A DNA stretch of 7,816 nucleotides from assembly GCA_009996555.1 (NCBI GenBank), contig JAACZX010000499.1, forward strand, positions 1 to 7,816, read 5' to 3'. Every line of letters starts with the position of its first letter. Positions within the stretch are counted from its first letter, which is position 1. Made by a program: the position numbers and the translations under genes. Source of the DNA: Chitinophagaceae bacterium. GTDB taxonomy: Bacteria > Bacteroidota > Bacteroidia > Chitinophagales > Chitinophagaceae. Under the pieces are notes generated by a model. It was not told the DNA's origin and did no database searches. It saw nothing but the letters and a program-made list of their open reading frames with translations. Positions 1 to 5,049 of the stretch are shown here, piece by piece.

Positions 1-532
1 AGTTGGTAATGGTCATGGTGCCAGCGATGATGAGGGCAGAGTGATTCAACTTGATTTTGGTGATATACGTTTGATCAACACATATTTTCCAAGTGGTACC
101 AGTGGCGATATACGTCAGCAGTTTAAATACGAGTGGCTGGATGAATATTTTTCATGGCTGAATAAGCTGAAACAAAAACATCCCAAACTCATTCTTTGCG
201 GCGATTATAATATTGCACACAAAGAAATAGATATTCATGACCCCAAAGGCAATAAAAACTCCAGTGGATTTTTACCTGCAGAGCGTGAGTGGATGACGAA
301 ATTTTACGACAATGGATGGGTTGATACCTTCCGTGAATTTCATCCCGAACCACACCGCTACAGCTGGTGGAGCCAGCGTTTTCCCAGCGTGCGTTTGCAA
401 AACAAGGGCTGGCGTATTGATTACATCAGTGTAACAGAACCATTGAAGAAAAATTTAAAAGATGCAGAAATATATCCTGATGTAAAACACAGTGATCATT
501 GTCCTGTATATCTTGAATTAAAACTGAAATAA
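1..532 (+). CDS. xth: Exodeoxyribonuclease III (AP endonuclease), 5' end outside the window
   Basis: This is a DNA-repair enzyme of the exonuclease III / AP endonuclease family, which cuts DNA at abasic sites and removes nucleotides from 3' ends in base-excision repair. The frame is open from the window edge (first whole codon at 2), so the GTG at 41 is internal and not the start. The visible 176 residues correspond to the C-terminal two thirds; family members have about 250-260, so about 75-85 residues are missing. Visible family signatures are GDYN at residues 67-70 followed by IAHKEID, then SGFLPAEREWM around 88-98, WRIDY at 137-141, and the C-terminal HSDHCPV at 163-169, whose SDH contains the catalytic histidine. 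The downstream DUF4286 gene starts one base after the stop, which suggests co-transcription. The family assignment is secure. Which subfamily it belongs to (ExoA-like or XthA-like) is not settled from the partial sequence. Confidence 0.93.
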   Translation, partial: VGNGHGASDDEGRVIQLDFGDIRLINTYFPSGTSGDIRQQFKYEWLDEYFSWLNKLKQKHPKLILCGDYNIAHKEIDIHDPKGNKNSSGFLPAEREWMTKFYDNGWVDTFREFHPEPHRYSWWSQRFPSVRLQNKGWRIDYISVTEPLKKNLKDAEIYPDVKHSDHCPVYLELKLK

Positions 533-533
533 C

Positions 534-839
534 ATGATCGTTTATAATGTTACAACAAAACTTGAATGGAGTATTCATGATGAATGGGTGAAGTGGATGC
601 TGGAAGTACATATACCTGAAGTGCTGGCTACCGGTTGTTTTACAAACGGGCAGTTACTGAAACTGCTGGAAATTGATGAAGAAGACGGGCCCACTTACAC
701 TGCTCAGTATTTTGCAGATACAAAACAACTGCAGGAAGAATATGTACAAAAACATGCAGCATCGCTTCGGCAAAAAGTATTTGATAAATGGGGCAACCGG
801 GTAATTGCATTCAGGAGTATTATGCAGGTTGTGCAGTAA
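534..839 (+). CDS. DUF4286 family protein, 101 aa
   Basis: This small, probably cytosolic protein resembles the DUF4286 family, common in Bacteroidota and without an assigned function. The features I recognise are the N-terminal beta-strand MIVYNVT, the segment HDEWVKWMLEVHIPEVL (residues 15-31), which is typical of the family, and a charged helical C-terminal half ending in a strand around FRSIMQVV. No signal peptide or membrane segment is visible. The alternation of strands and helices would suit a ferredoxin-like alpha/beta fold, but that is inference. The ATG lies one base after the exonuclease III stop, so translation is probably coupled and the pair forms an operon. This hints at, but does not show, a role linked to DNA repair. 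An inverted repeat begins right after its stop codon. The length is normal for the family. Confidence 0.78.
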   Translation: MIVYNVTTKLEWSIHDEWVKWMLEVHIPEVLATGCFTNGQLLKLLEIDEEDGPTYTAQYFADTKQLQEEYVQKHAASLRQKVFDKWGNRVIAFRSIMQVVQ

Positions 840-868
840 TTGTGAACAATTCACAACATTCCTTTTTT
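840..868 (+). terminator. Possible terminator of the xth-DUF4286 operon
   Basis: The perfect 7-bp inverted repeat TTGTGAA / TTCACAA (840-846 and 850-856) with a CAA loop begins at the base after the DUF4286 stop codon. A run of six T (863-868) follows, about six bases after the stem. The stem is AT-rich and the T-run is not immediately adjacent, so this is a weak intrinsic terminator at best. The hairpins further downstream may do the job instead. Confidence 0.4.
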
Positions 869-882
869 ACATTTTCATCGGC

Positions 883-1028
883 CTGAAACCCTTTGCTGGT
901 AAGGCTTTCAAAACACATTTCCTGAAACCCTTGTCCTGCAAGGGTTTCAGCATTTTATGTGGTTATGACTGAAAAAATGTTTTAACATACAGTCTTTTGC
1001 AACCCTTGTCCCGTGCGGATTTTAGCGA
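883..1028. repeat. Cluster of three related GAAACCCTTG hairpin repeats
   Basis: The gap between DUF4286 and HU holds three versions of one palindromic unit. The central copy (922-950) is a perfect 12-bp stem: CTGAAACCCTTG, loop TCCTG, then CAAGGGTTTCAG. A left copy (883-911) starts with the same CTGAAACCCTT, but its second arm reads AAGGCTTTCA and pairs imperfectly. A right copy begins near 997 with AACCCTTGTCC and continues with TGC, then GATTTTAGCGATTTT, so the second arm has decayed. All copies are followed by an ATTT-containing stretch. The first two are spaced 39 bases apart and the third lies 75 bases further on. They may be extragenic palindromes or help stop transcription; no long T-run follows the perfect copy. 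Confidence 0.65.
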
Positions 1029-1060
1029 TTTTCTTACATGTTTTGTGTATGCTAAAAAAA

Positions 1061-1091
1061 TTTTGTTGCAATTGAAAACCGTCTATATTTG
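1061..1091 (+). promoter_or_regulatory. Bacteroidota-type promoter of the HU gene
   Basis: The -7 element TATATTTG (1084-1091) matches the Bacteroidota consensus TAnnTTTG fully. An upstream TTTTG (1061-1065) lies 18 bases before it and serves as the -33 element. Transcription would begin near 1098, giving a leader of about 16 bases before the ATG at 1114. The site lies outside the hairpin cluster. Confidence 0.72.
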
Positions 1092-1113
1092 TCCCACTTA
1101 AAAAATTCTCACT

Positions 1114-1383
1114 ATGAACAAAGCTGAATTAGTTGCAAAACTTGCCGAAGATGCAGAAATTTCAAAAACACAAGCAAATGCTGCATTGGATTCTTTCGTT
1201 GAAGCGGTTACCAAAACATTAAAAGGTGGTGGTAAAGTAACATTGGTTGGTTTCGGTACTTTCTCTGTTACCAAGCGTGCTGCACGTACCGGACGTAACC
1301 CGCAAACTGGTGCAACTATCAAGATCAAAGCAAAAAAAGTAGCGAAGTTTAAAGCTGGTAAAGAATTAGCAGCAAAACTCTGA
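1114..1383 (+). CDS. hup: HU family DNA-binding protein
   Basis: This is a histone-like nucleoid protein that binds and bends DNA as a dimer and helps compact the chromosome. The 89 residues match the usual HU length of about 90. The N-terminal helical dimerisation part starts [12 protein letters not shown]. The HU signature follows: GFGTF at 46-50, then [12 protein letters not shown] at 55-66 on the DNA-binding arm, with the DNA-intercalating proline at 63. The C-terminal segment [11 protein letters not shown] is also typical. The ATG at 1114 is the natural start because MNK is the family's usual N-terminus and a strong promoter lies just upstream. The gene appears monocistronic, with its own promoter and a strong terminator 15 bases after the stop. 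HU and IHF subunits share this fold, but the sequence reads as plain HU rather than an IHF subunit. Confidence 0.95.
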   Translation: MNKAELVAKLAEDAEISKTQANAALDSFVEAVTKTLKGGGKVTLVGFGTFSVTKRAARTGRNPQTGATIKIKAKKVAKFKAGKELAAKL

Positions 1384-1397
1384 TCCTCTACATTCTT

Positions 1398-1433
1398 AAA
1401 AAAAGCAGGGAACGTTTGTTTCTTGCTTTTTTT
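1398..1433 (+). terminator. Intrinsic terminator after HU
   Basis: A long hairpin: the left arm is AAAAAAAGCAGGGAAC (1398-1413), the loop GTTT, and the right arm GTTTCTTGCTTTTTTT (1418-1433), with two G-T wobbles. The right arm ends in seven T, forming the U-tract. The matching A-run on the left means it could also act on transcripts from the other strand. Confidence 0.85.
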
Positions 1434-1446
1434 ATAGTCAACTTTG
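1415..1446 (+). promoter_or_regulatory. Candidate promoter of the bTHX gene, overlapping the HU terminator
   Basis: CAACTTTG (1439-1446) matches TAnnTTTG at 5 of the 6 fixed positions. TTTG (1415-1418), inside the terminator hairpin, lies 20 bases upstream as a possible -33 element. The predicted start near 1453 leaves about 40 bases before the ATG at 1494. One consensus base is missing, so this is tentative. Confidence 0.35.
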
Positions 1447-1493
1447 TAATAACGCAGCCTGGCTGCAATTAATCATTCAATAAAAAATTTATT

Positions 1494-1613
1494 ATGGGCA
1501 GAGGTGATAAAAAAACTGCAAAAGGAAAACGTTTCAAAGGATCTTTCGGCAAAAGCCGTCCTGCGAAAGTAGCTGTTGCAAAAAAAGCCGCTAAGAAAGC
1601 TGAAACAAAATAA
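1494..1613 (+). CDS. 30S ribosomal protein bTHX, 39 aa
   Basis: This very small basic protein belongs to the bTHX family, which in Thermus binds the head of the 30S ribosomal subunit. The reading frame is ATG at 1494 to TAA at 1611-1613. It begins MGRGDKKTAKGKRFKGSFGK, matching the family pattern of MG+GDKKT, then a basic GK+F+GS(F/Y)G core and a basic proline-containing stretch (SRPAK). The C-terminal tail (residues 24-39) is rich in alanine and lysine, longer than the Thermus peptide and typical of Bacteroidota versions. It is followed by a good terminator and preceded by the HU terminator, so it is probably transcribed alone. The sequence match at the N-terminus is strong. Gene finders easily miss it because of its length. 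Confidence 0.88.
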   Translation: MGRGDKKTAKGKRFKGSFGKSRPAKVAVAKKAAKKAETK

Positions 1614-1639
1614 GCTTACGTTCTAAGCAAAAATTCCTG

Positions 1640-1676
1640 AAGCAGGTTGTTACGCAAGTAATCACCTGCTTTTTTA
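1640..1676 (+). terminator. Intrinsic terminator after bTHX
   Basis: AGCAGGT (1641-1647) pairs with ACCTGCT (1664-1670). The stem continues, after one mismatch, through GTTAC with GTAAT to a GCAA tetraloop (1654-1657). A run of six T (1670-1675) follows. pdxH ends on the opposite strand at 1717, so this hairpin lies between convergent genes and may help end both transcripts. Confidence 0.85.
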
Positions 1677-1681
1677 TTTAC

Positions 1682-1714
1682 TACCTCGTACTTCCAACTC
1701 CGTACCTCGTACTT
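1682..1714. repeat. Direct repeat TACCTCGTACTT
   Basis: Two identical 12-base copies, TACCTCGTACTT, lie at 1682-1693 and 1703-1714, separated by CCAACTCCG. The second copy ends two bases before the pdxH stop codon. Read on the other strand it is AAGTACGAGGTA, a style of GTAC-rich intergenic repeat. Its role is unknown. Confidence 0.6.
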
Positions 1715-1716
1715 AA

Positions 1717-2355
1717 TCATGGTGCTAACCGTTCAATCTTCCAGCTGCCATTATCCTGCAATGTGTACTGAATACGATCATGTAAGCGGCTGCTTCTTCC
1801 CTGCCAGAATTCGATGATCACAGGTTTCACTCTGTAACCTCCCCAGTGCGCCGGTCTTGTTAATTGTTCACTGCTGAATTTTGTTTCCATTTCTTTCACC
1901 CTGTTCTCTAACCAGGCTCTGTTTTCAATTACATGACTTTGTGGTGATGCCCATGCACCTACCTGTGAGCCTGTGGGGCGAGATAAAAAATATTCATCAC
2001 TCTCACTTGCACTTACTTTTTCTACCAGCCCGATTATTTTCACCTGGCGTTCCAGTTCTTTCCAGAAAAACAACAGGCTTGCTCTTGGGTTTTCGGCCAG
2101 CTCCTGCCCCTTTGCACTTTCATAATTGGTATAAAAAACAAAACCCTGTTCATCATACCCTTTCAGCAAAACAATACGGGCATCTGGCACAGCTTCCAAT
2201 GTAGCTGTGGCCAGCGTCATTGCATTTACTTCGTCAATTTCCGATTCAACGGCCTGCTGCCACCAATCGCCAAACTGTAAAAAAGGATTATCAGCTACTT
2301 CTGTTTCAAGTAATGTTTTTAAGGAGTAATCTCTGCGGATATCTGCAATGGACAT
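1717..2355 (-). CDS. pdxH: Pyridoxamine/pyridoxine 5'-phosphate oxidase
   Basis: This is an FMN-dependent, cytosolic enzyme that oxidises pyridoxine or pyridoxamine 5'-phosphate with oxygen to pyridoxal 5'-phosphate, the last step of vitamin B6 cofactor supply and salvage. It has 212 residues against 218 in E. coli. The family segments are in order: the N-terminal MSIADIRRDY, DARIVLLKG (58-66), FYTNYESAKG (74-83), the FMN-contacting FFWKELERQVKI region (96-107), the QVGAWASPQS motif (131-140), WGGYRVKP (171-178), FWQGRSSRLHDR (183-194) with substrate-contacting arginine and histidine, and the canonical C-terminus W..ERLAP. The ATG at 2355 is chosen because it starts the conserved N-terminus and a matching promoter lies just upstream. 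It follows the coiled-coil gene by 60 bases on the same strand but probably has its own promoter. No key residue appears to be missing. Confidence 0.95.
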   Translation of the reverse strand: MSIADIRRDYSLKTLLETEVADNPFLQFGDWWQQAVESEIDEVNAMTLATATLEAVPDARIVLLKGYDEQGFVFYTNYESAKGQELAENPRASLLFFWKELERQVKIIGLVEKVSASESDEYFLSRPTGSQVGAWASPQSHVIENRAWLENRVKEMETKFSSEQLTRPAHWGGYRVKPVIIEFWQGRSSRLHDRIQYTLQDNGSWKIERLAP

Positions 2356-2380
2356 AAGGCCAACTGTTTTAGTGAAGCGC

Positions 2381-2407
2381 CAAATCTAACAAAGGAAAAT
2401 ATAACAA
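2381..2407 (-). promoter_or_regulatory. Bacteroidota-type promoter of pdxH
   Basis: On the minus strand the -7 element TAGATTTG (plus-strand CAAATCTA, 2381-2388) matches TAnnTTTG fully. TTG (plus-strand CAA, 2405-2407) lies 16 bases upstream, slightly short of the usual spacing. Transcription would start near 2375, about 20 bases before the ATG. Confidence 0.6.
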
Positions 2408-2415
2408 CCACTGAT

Positions 2416-3432
2416 TTAGTGATTTTGTCCTGCAGAAATTCTTGCCAGCATGGCTTCTATTTCAGAAAGTCGGGAGAGTTGCGATTCCAGCTTTTTGTTG
2501 TGGTCAGAAACCTGTTGCAGGTCTTTATTCAGCTCTTCAAGAAAATCGTTTCGTTTACTCAGTTGCTGGCGCTGAAGATTTGCTTCTTTCAACTTGCTTT
2601 CCATTTCAATCACATGTTGCGATAGCCGTGAATTTTCTTCCACCAGTTCACGCTGCTTAATGCGCAGATCGTTTATTTCCACCGACAGTAAATGATTGGC
2701 CTCCTCCAGTTCATCATAACGCAATGCATTTGTTTGCGGCACGCTCAACTGCTGCTCCACCTTCATCAACTTCGATTGTATTTCATTGAACTCATCGTAT
2801 GCCGTTTCTAACCGGTTTTTCATTTCCTGCGTAAGCACGGTTTGCTGGCGGATGGTATTTAACTCGCCTTCTTTTTCTGTAAGTGAGCGGCGCAAAATCT
2901 GTAGCTGCTCTGTAAGGTATTGGTTCTGCTGCAGAGTGTCCTGGTGTTTCTGTTCCACCTTTTCAAGCAGATCAACCTGGCTGAGCAGTTTGGAAATATT
3001 CTGGTTGTGCTGCAGCAAATGATCCTGTGCCGATTTTAGCTGAGCAAGGTATTCAGCAGGACTTACTTCCGTTGCAGAAATCGAAACAGACGATTCAACA
3101 ACCACCTGCTGAGGCCGTTGTTTTAATTCCTGTATCAGCTCTTTCAACTCTTCAATTTCATCGAGCAGCATCTGTTCATTTTCTTTGGCCTGCAACAGAT
3201 CCTTGCTCATTGTTTCGCCTTTGTCTTTCTGTTGCTCAATGACGTTGTAATACTTCATACGCCAGTCATGTGCTTCTTTCTCAAATTTCTCTACATCAAT
3301 ATCATGATCAAACTGGCTGCCATGGCGCATGTTCCAGAAGTAATGGATCACAAAACCCAATACCAATGCCCCGATCTGAAACATCACAATTTCAAATACA
3401 GAAATCTGGATTGCAAGTAGCGTGAAAGACAT
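2416..3432 (-). CDS. Membrane-anchored long coiled-coil protein of unknown function
   Basis: I do not recognise a named family. The 338 residues comprise one hydrophobic segment near the N-terminus (about 13-33) followed by MRHG, so by the positive-inside rule the short N-terminus is outside and the long remainder is in the cytoplasm. From about 45 to 330 the sequence is almost entirely coiled-coil-like, rich in E, Q, K and L (for example residues 78-104 and 155-230). It is interrupted by a short non-helical linker rich in V and S near 108-125 (VVVESSVSISATEVSP) and by a proline at 232. No enzymatic motif is visible. The layout resembles EzrA-like or RmuC-like proteins only in general shape; the RmuC nuclease domain is absent. 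It lies 118 bases downstream of pyrH and 60 upstream of pdxH on the same strand. A structural or scaffolding role at the membrane is a guess. Confidence 0.8.
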   Translation of the reverse strand: MSFTLLAIQISVFEIVMFQIGALVLGFVIHYFWNMRHGSQFDHDIDVEKFEKEAHDWRMKYYNVIEQQKDKGETMSKDLLQAKENEQMLLDEIEELKELIQELKQRPQQVVVESSVSISATEVSPAEYLAQLKSAQDHLLQHNQNISKLLSQVDLLEKVEQKHQDTLQQNQYLTEQLQILRRSLTEKEGELNTIRQQTVLTQEMKNRLETAYDEFNEIQSKLMKVEQQLSVPQTNALRYDELEEANHLLSVEINDLRIKQRELVEENSRLSQHVIEMESKLKEANLQRQQLSKRNDFLEELNKDLQQVSDHNKKLESQLSRLSEIEAMLARISAGQNH

Positions 3433-3550
3433 GCGTAGTTGTTTTAGGTACAGCAGAAAAATTACACAGGAAAGTTAGTTGCAATAGCACAAAGGAGCTA
3501 TAGCTTGCCGGATCATTTTATCCCCAAATGCACTGCAGTTGTGAAAAGCG

Positions 3551-4267
3551 TTAGCCCTGGGCTACAATAGTTCCTACTTTTTCGCCTGTTACAACCCTGC
3601 GCAGGTTGTCTTGTTTGTTCATGTCGAACACAATGATGGGAAGATTATTTTCCATGCAAAGCGTAAACGCTGTCATGTCCATTACCCGAAGATTTTTGCT
3701 GAGACATTCCTGGAAGCTGATGCTTTCATATTTGGTAGCAGTGGGATCTTTCTCCGGATCGGCAGTATAAATGCCATCTACACGTGTTCCTTTGAGGATC
3801 ACATCGGCACTGATTTCAATAGCACGGAGTGAGCCTGCAGTGTCAGTTGTAAAATATGGATTACCCGTCCCTGCACCAAAGATCACCACACGGCCTTTTT
3901 CTAAATGACGGATAGCACGGCGACGGATATACGGCTCAGCAATCTGCTCCATTTTAATAGCGCTTTGCAAACGGGTGTACACGCCTGCTTTTTCCAGTCC
4001 GGCCTGCAACGCCATGCCATTGATCACTGTTGCCAGCATGCCCATGTAATCGCCATGTGCACGCTCAATACCTGTTTCTGCTTCGTTCATACCACGGTAA
4101 ATATTACCACCGCCAATAACAATGGCAACCTGCACACCCAGCTCAACAATGGATTTAATACTTTGAGCGTATTGCGTAATAACGGCAGAGTCCATACCGA
4201 AATTCTTATCGCCCATTAATGATTCACCTGAAAGTTTAAGGAGGATGCGTTTGTATTTTGGAAGCAT
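3551..4267 (-). CDS. pyrH: UMP kinase
   Basis: This is a bacterial-type uridylate kinase of the amino-acid-kinase fold, which phosphorylates UMP to UDP with ATP and feeds UTP and CTP synthesis. It normally works as a hexamer in the cytosol and, in characterised bacteria, is feedback-controlled by UTP and activated by GTP. The 238 residues compare with 241 in E. coli. Visible motifs are KLSGES at 11-16 (phosphate binding), [10 protein letters not shown] at 50-59, [10 protein letters not shown] at 71-80, [12 protein letters not shown] at 133-144 (UMP-binding region) and the ATP-site segment [15 protein letters not shown] at 157-171. The ATG at 4267 gives the usual short N-terminal extension before the first strand. 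I found no convincing promoter in the 91 bases up to the left RAYT palindrome, so its promoter is unassigned. In many bacteria frr follows pyrH; here a coiled-coil gene does. Confidence 0.96.
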   Translation of the reverse strand: MLPKYKRILLKLSGESLMGDKNFGMDSAVITQYAQSIKSIVELGVQVAIVIGGGNIYRGMNEAETGIERAHGDYMGMLATVINGMALQAGLEKAGVYTRLQSAIKMEQIAEPYIRRRAIRHLEKGRVVIFGAGTGNPYFTTDTAGSLRAIEISADVILKGTRVDGIYTADPEKDPTATKYESISFQECLSKNLRVMDMTAFTLCMENNLPIIVFDMNKQDNLRRVVTGEKVGTIVAQG

Positions 4268-4358
4268 GCTGCGAAGATAAACGATTTGGTTTTACAGGAA
4301 AAAAGAATGCGGCTTGGTACGGACGATCATTGTCAGACAGCTTTCTTCTGAAGGCATT

Positions 4359-4381
4359 GGCGCAAGCGTCTCGCTTGTGCC
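4359..4381 (+). repeat. Left REP-like palindrome of the RAYT unit
   Basis: A 23-base imperfect palindrome: GGCGCAAGCG, loop TCT, CGCTTGTGCC, giving a 10-bp stem with one G-T wobble (4362 with 4378). It is the exact reverse complement of the copy at 5008-5030. It lies 43 bases before the RAYT ATG and 91 bases upstream of the divergent pyrH start. Confidence 0.88.
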
Positions 4382-4424
4382 GCTTAATCTTGCAAATGAA
4401 GCTTACTGATTGTATTTTGAATAC

Positions 4425-4973
4425 ATGAGCCGTAAATACAAATTCGGGGACAACGATAAACTTTATTTCATTAGCTTTTCTGTCGTGTATTGGATAGATC
4501 TGTTTATCCGTAAAGATTATAAAGACATATTAGTAAACAGCTGGAAGTATTGCCAGAATGAAAAGGATCTTGATATTTATAGCTGGTGTATTATGAGTAG
4601 CCATGCACACATGATAATTGGAAGCAGAGGCAGGGAACTTGATAAAACAGTTGGTGAAATGAAAAGTTTTACGTCACGTAGTTTAAGAAAAGCAATAACT
4701 GATCATCCGCAAGAAAGCAGGAAAGAATGGATGGTATGGATGATGCAGCGTGCCGGATCAAAAAACAGCAACAATAACGATTGGCAATTATGGCAACAAC
4801 ATAATCAACCAACTGAAATCTGTTCGCTGGAAATGTTTTACCAAACATCAAACTATATTCATTGCAATCCTGTAGAAGCAGGATTTGTAGAATTGGAGGA
4901 AGAATACCTGTACAGTAGTGCACGGGATTTTCATGGAAAGAAAGGATTACTTGAATTGAATTATGTGGTTTAG
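4425..4973 (+). CDS. REP-associated tyrosine transposase (RAYT, Y1/IS200-like HUH family)
   Basis: A single-strand DNA transposase of the Y1 HUH superfamily, whose members cut and rejoin DNA at palindromic hairpins by a tyrosine-DNA link. From the ATG at 4425 it has 182 residues, the normal size. The metal-binding HUH motif is HAH at 60-62 in IMSSHAHMII. The likely catalytic tyrosine is Y144 in the conserved block SNYIHCNPVEAGFV (142-155), and the C-terminal EYLYSSARDFHG is also typical of the family. A TTG at 4410 in the same frame would add five residues, but the ATG leads directly into the conserved N-terminus (MSRKYKF...LYFISFSVV), so I prefer it. All key residues are present, so it may be active. 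It is the only gene on the + strand between 1717 and the right end, consistent with insertion between pyrH and the acyl-CoA synthetase gene. Family assignment is firm; its exact target is inferred from the flanking palindromes. Confidence 0.92.
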   Translation: MSRKYKFGDNDKLYFISFSVVYWIDLFIRKDYKDILVNSWKYCQNEKDLDIYSWCIMSSHAHMIIGSRGRELDKTVGEMKSFTSRSLRKAITDHPQESRKEWMVWMMQRAGSKNSNNNDWQLWQQHNQPTEICSLEMFYQTSNYIHCNPVEAGFVELEEEYLYSSARDFHGKKGLLELNYVV

Positions 4974-4998
4974 GTAATACGATATTTGATGCAAGTGT

Positions 4999-5049
4999 AT
5001 CCTAAAAGGCACAAGCGAGACGCTTGCGCCATAATCAGGATCTTTTTTT
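4999..5049. terminator. Probable two-way terminator built on the right palindrome
   Basis: The palindrome at 5008-5030 lies between the convergent RAYT and acyl-CoA synthetase genes. On the + strand an outer stem, ATCCT (4999-5003) with AGGAT (5037-5041), encloses it and is followed by seven T (5043-5049). On the - strand the hairpin arm is followed immediately by TTTT (plus-strand AAAA 5004-5007). The T-run overlaps the acyl-CoA synthetase stop codon. Confidence 0.6.
5008..5030 (-). repeat. Right REP-like palindrome of the RAYT unit
   Basis: The 23 bases read GGCACAAGCG, loop AGA, CGCTTGCGCC on the + strand, the exact reverse complement of the left copy at 4359-4381. It starts 34 bases after the RAYT stop codon. 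Confidence 0.88.

Larger units (their letters stand above)
4359..5030 (+). mobile_element. RAYT transposase gene flanked by inverted REP-like palindromes
   Basis: A 672-base unit formed by a Y1 transposase gene and two 23-base palindromes in opposite orientation at its outer edges. This is the arrangement known for REP-associated tyrosine transposases and their bacterial interspersed mosaic elements. Just inside the left palindrome is CTTGCA (4389-4394), and just inside the right one its complement TGCAAG (4990-4995), a possible extra inverted motif. No target duplication is expected for this transposase type and none is evident. Whether the whole unit moves, or the transposase only acts on palindromes elsewhere in the genome, cannot be told from this window. 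Confidence 0.7.

Noticed and set aside
883..1028. CRISPR array
   Set aside because: The three repeats are diverged, unevenly spaced (39 and 75 bases) and palindromic over nearly their full length; no uniform spacers and no cas genes nearby.
1098..1328. Open frame opposite the HU gene on the minus strand
   Set aside because: It is the mirror of a firmly identified HU gene, has no recognisable family and would share its coding strand fully.
2786..3242. Open frames on the plus strand opposite the coiled-coil gene, rich in cysteine, serine and phenylalanine
   Set aside because: The composition is what results from reading the antisense of a Q/E/L-rich coiled coil; no start context or family match.
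3496..3505. AGCTATAGCT palindrome between the coiled-coil gene and pyrH
   Set aside because: Short and with no T-run on either side; expected by chance in a gap of this size, so not called a terminator or operator.
4272..4279. TATCTTCG as -7 element of pyrH on the minus strand
   Set aside because: One base off consensus, no TTG at a suitable distance upstream, and transcription would begin at the ATG itself.
4410..4424. TTG start for the RAYT gene
   Set aside because: The ATG at 4425 leads directly into the conserved N-terminus; the five extra residues add nothing family-like.
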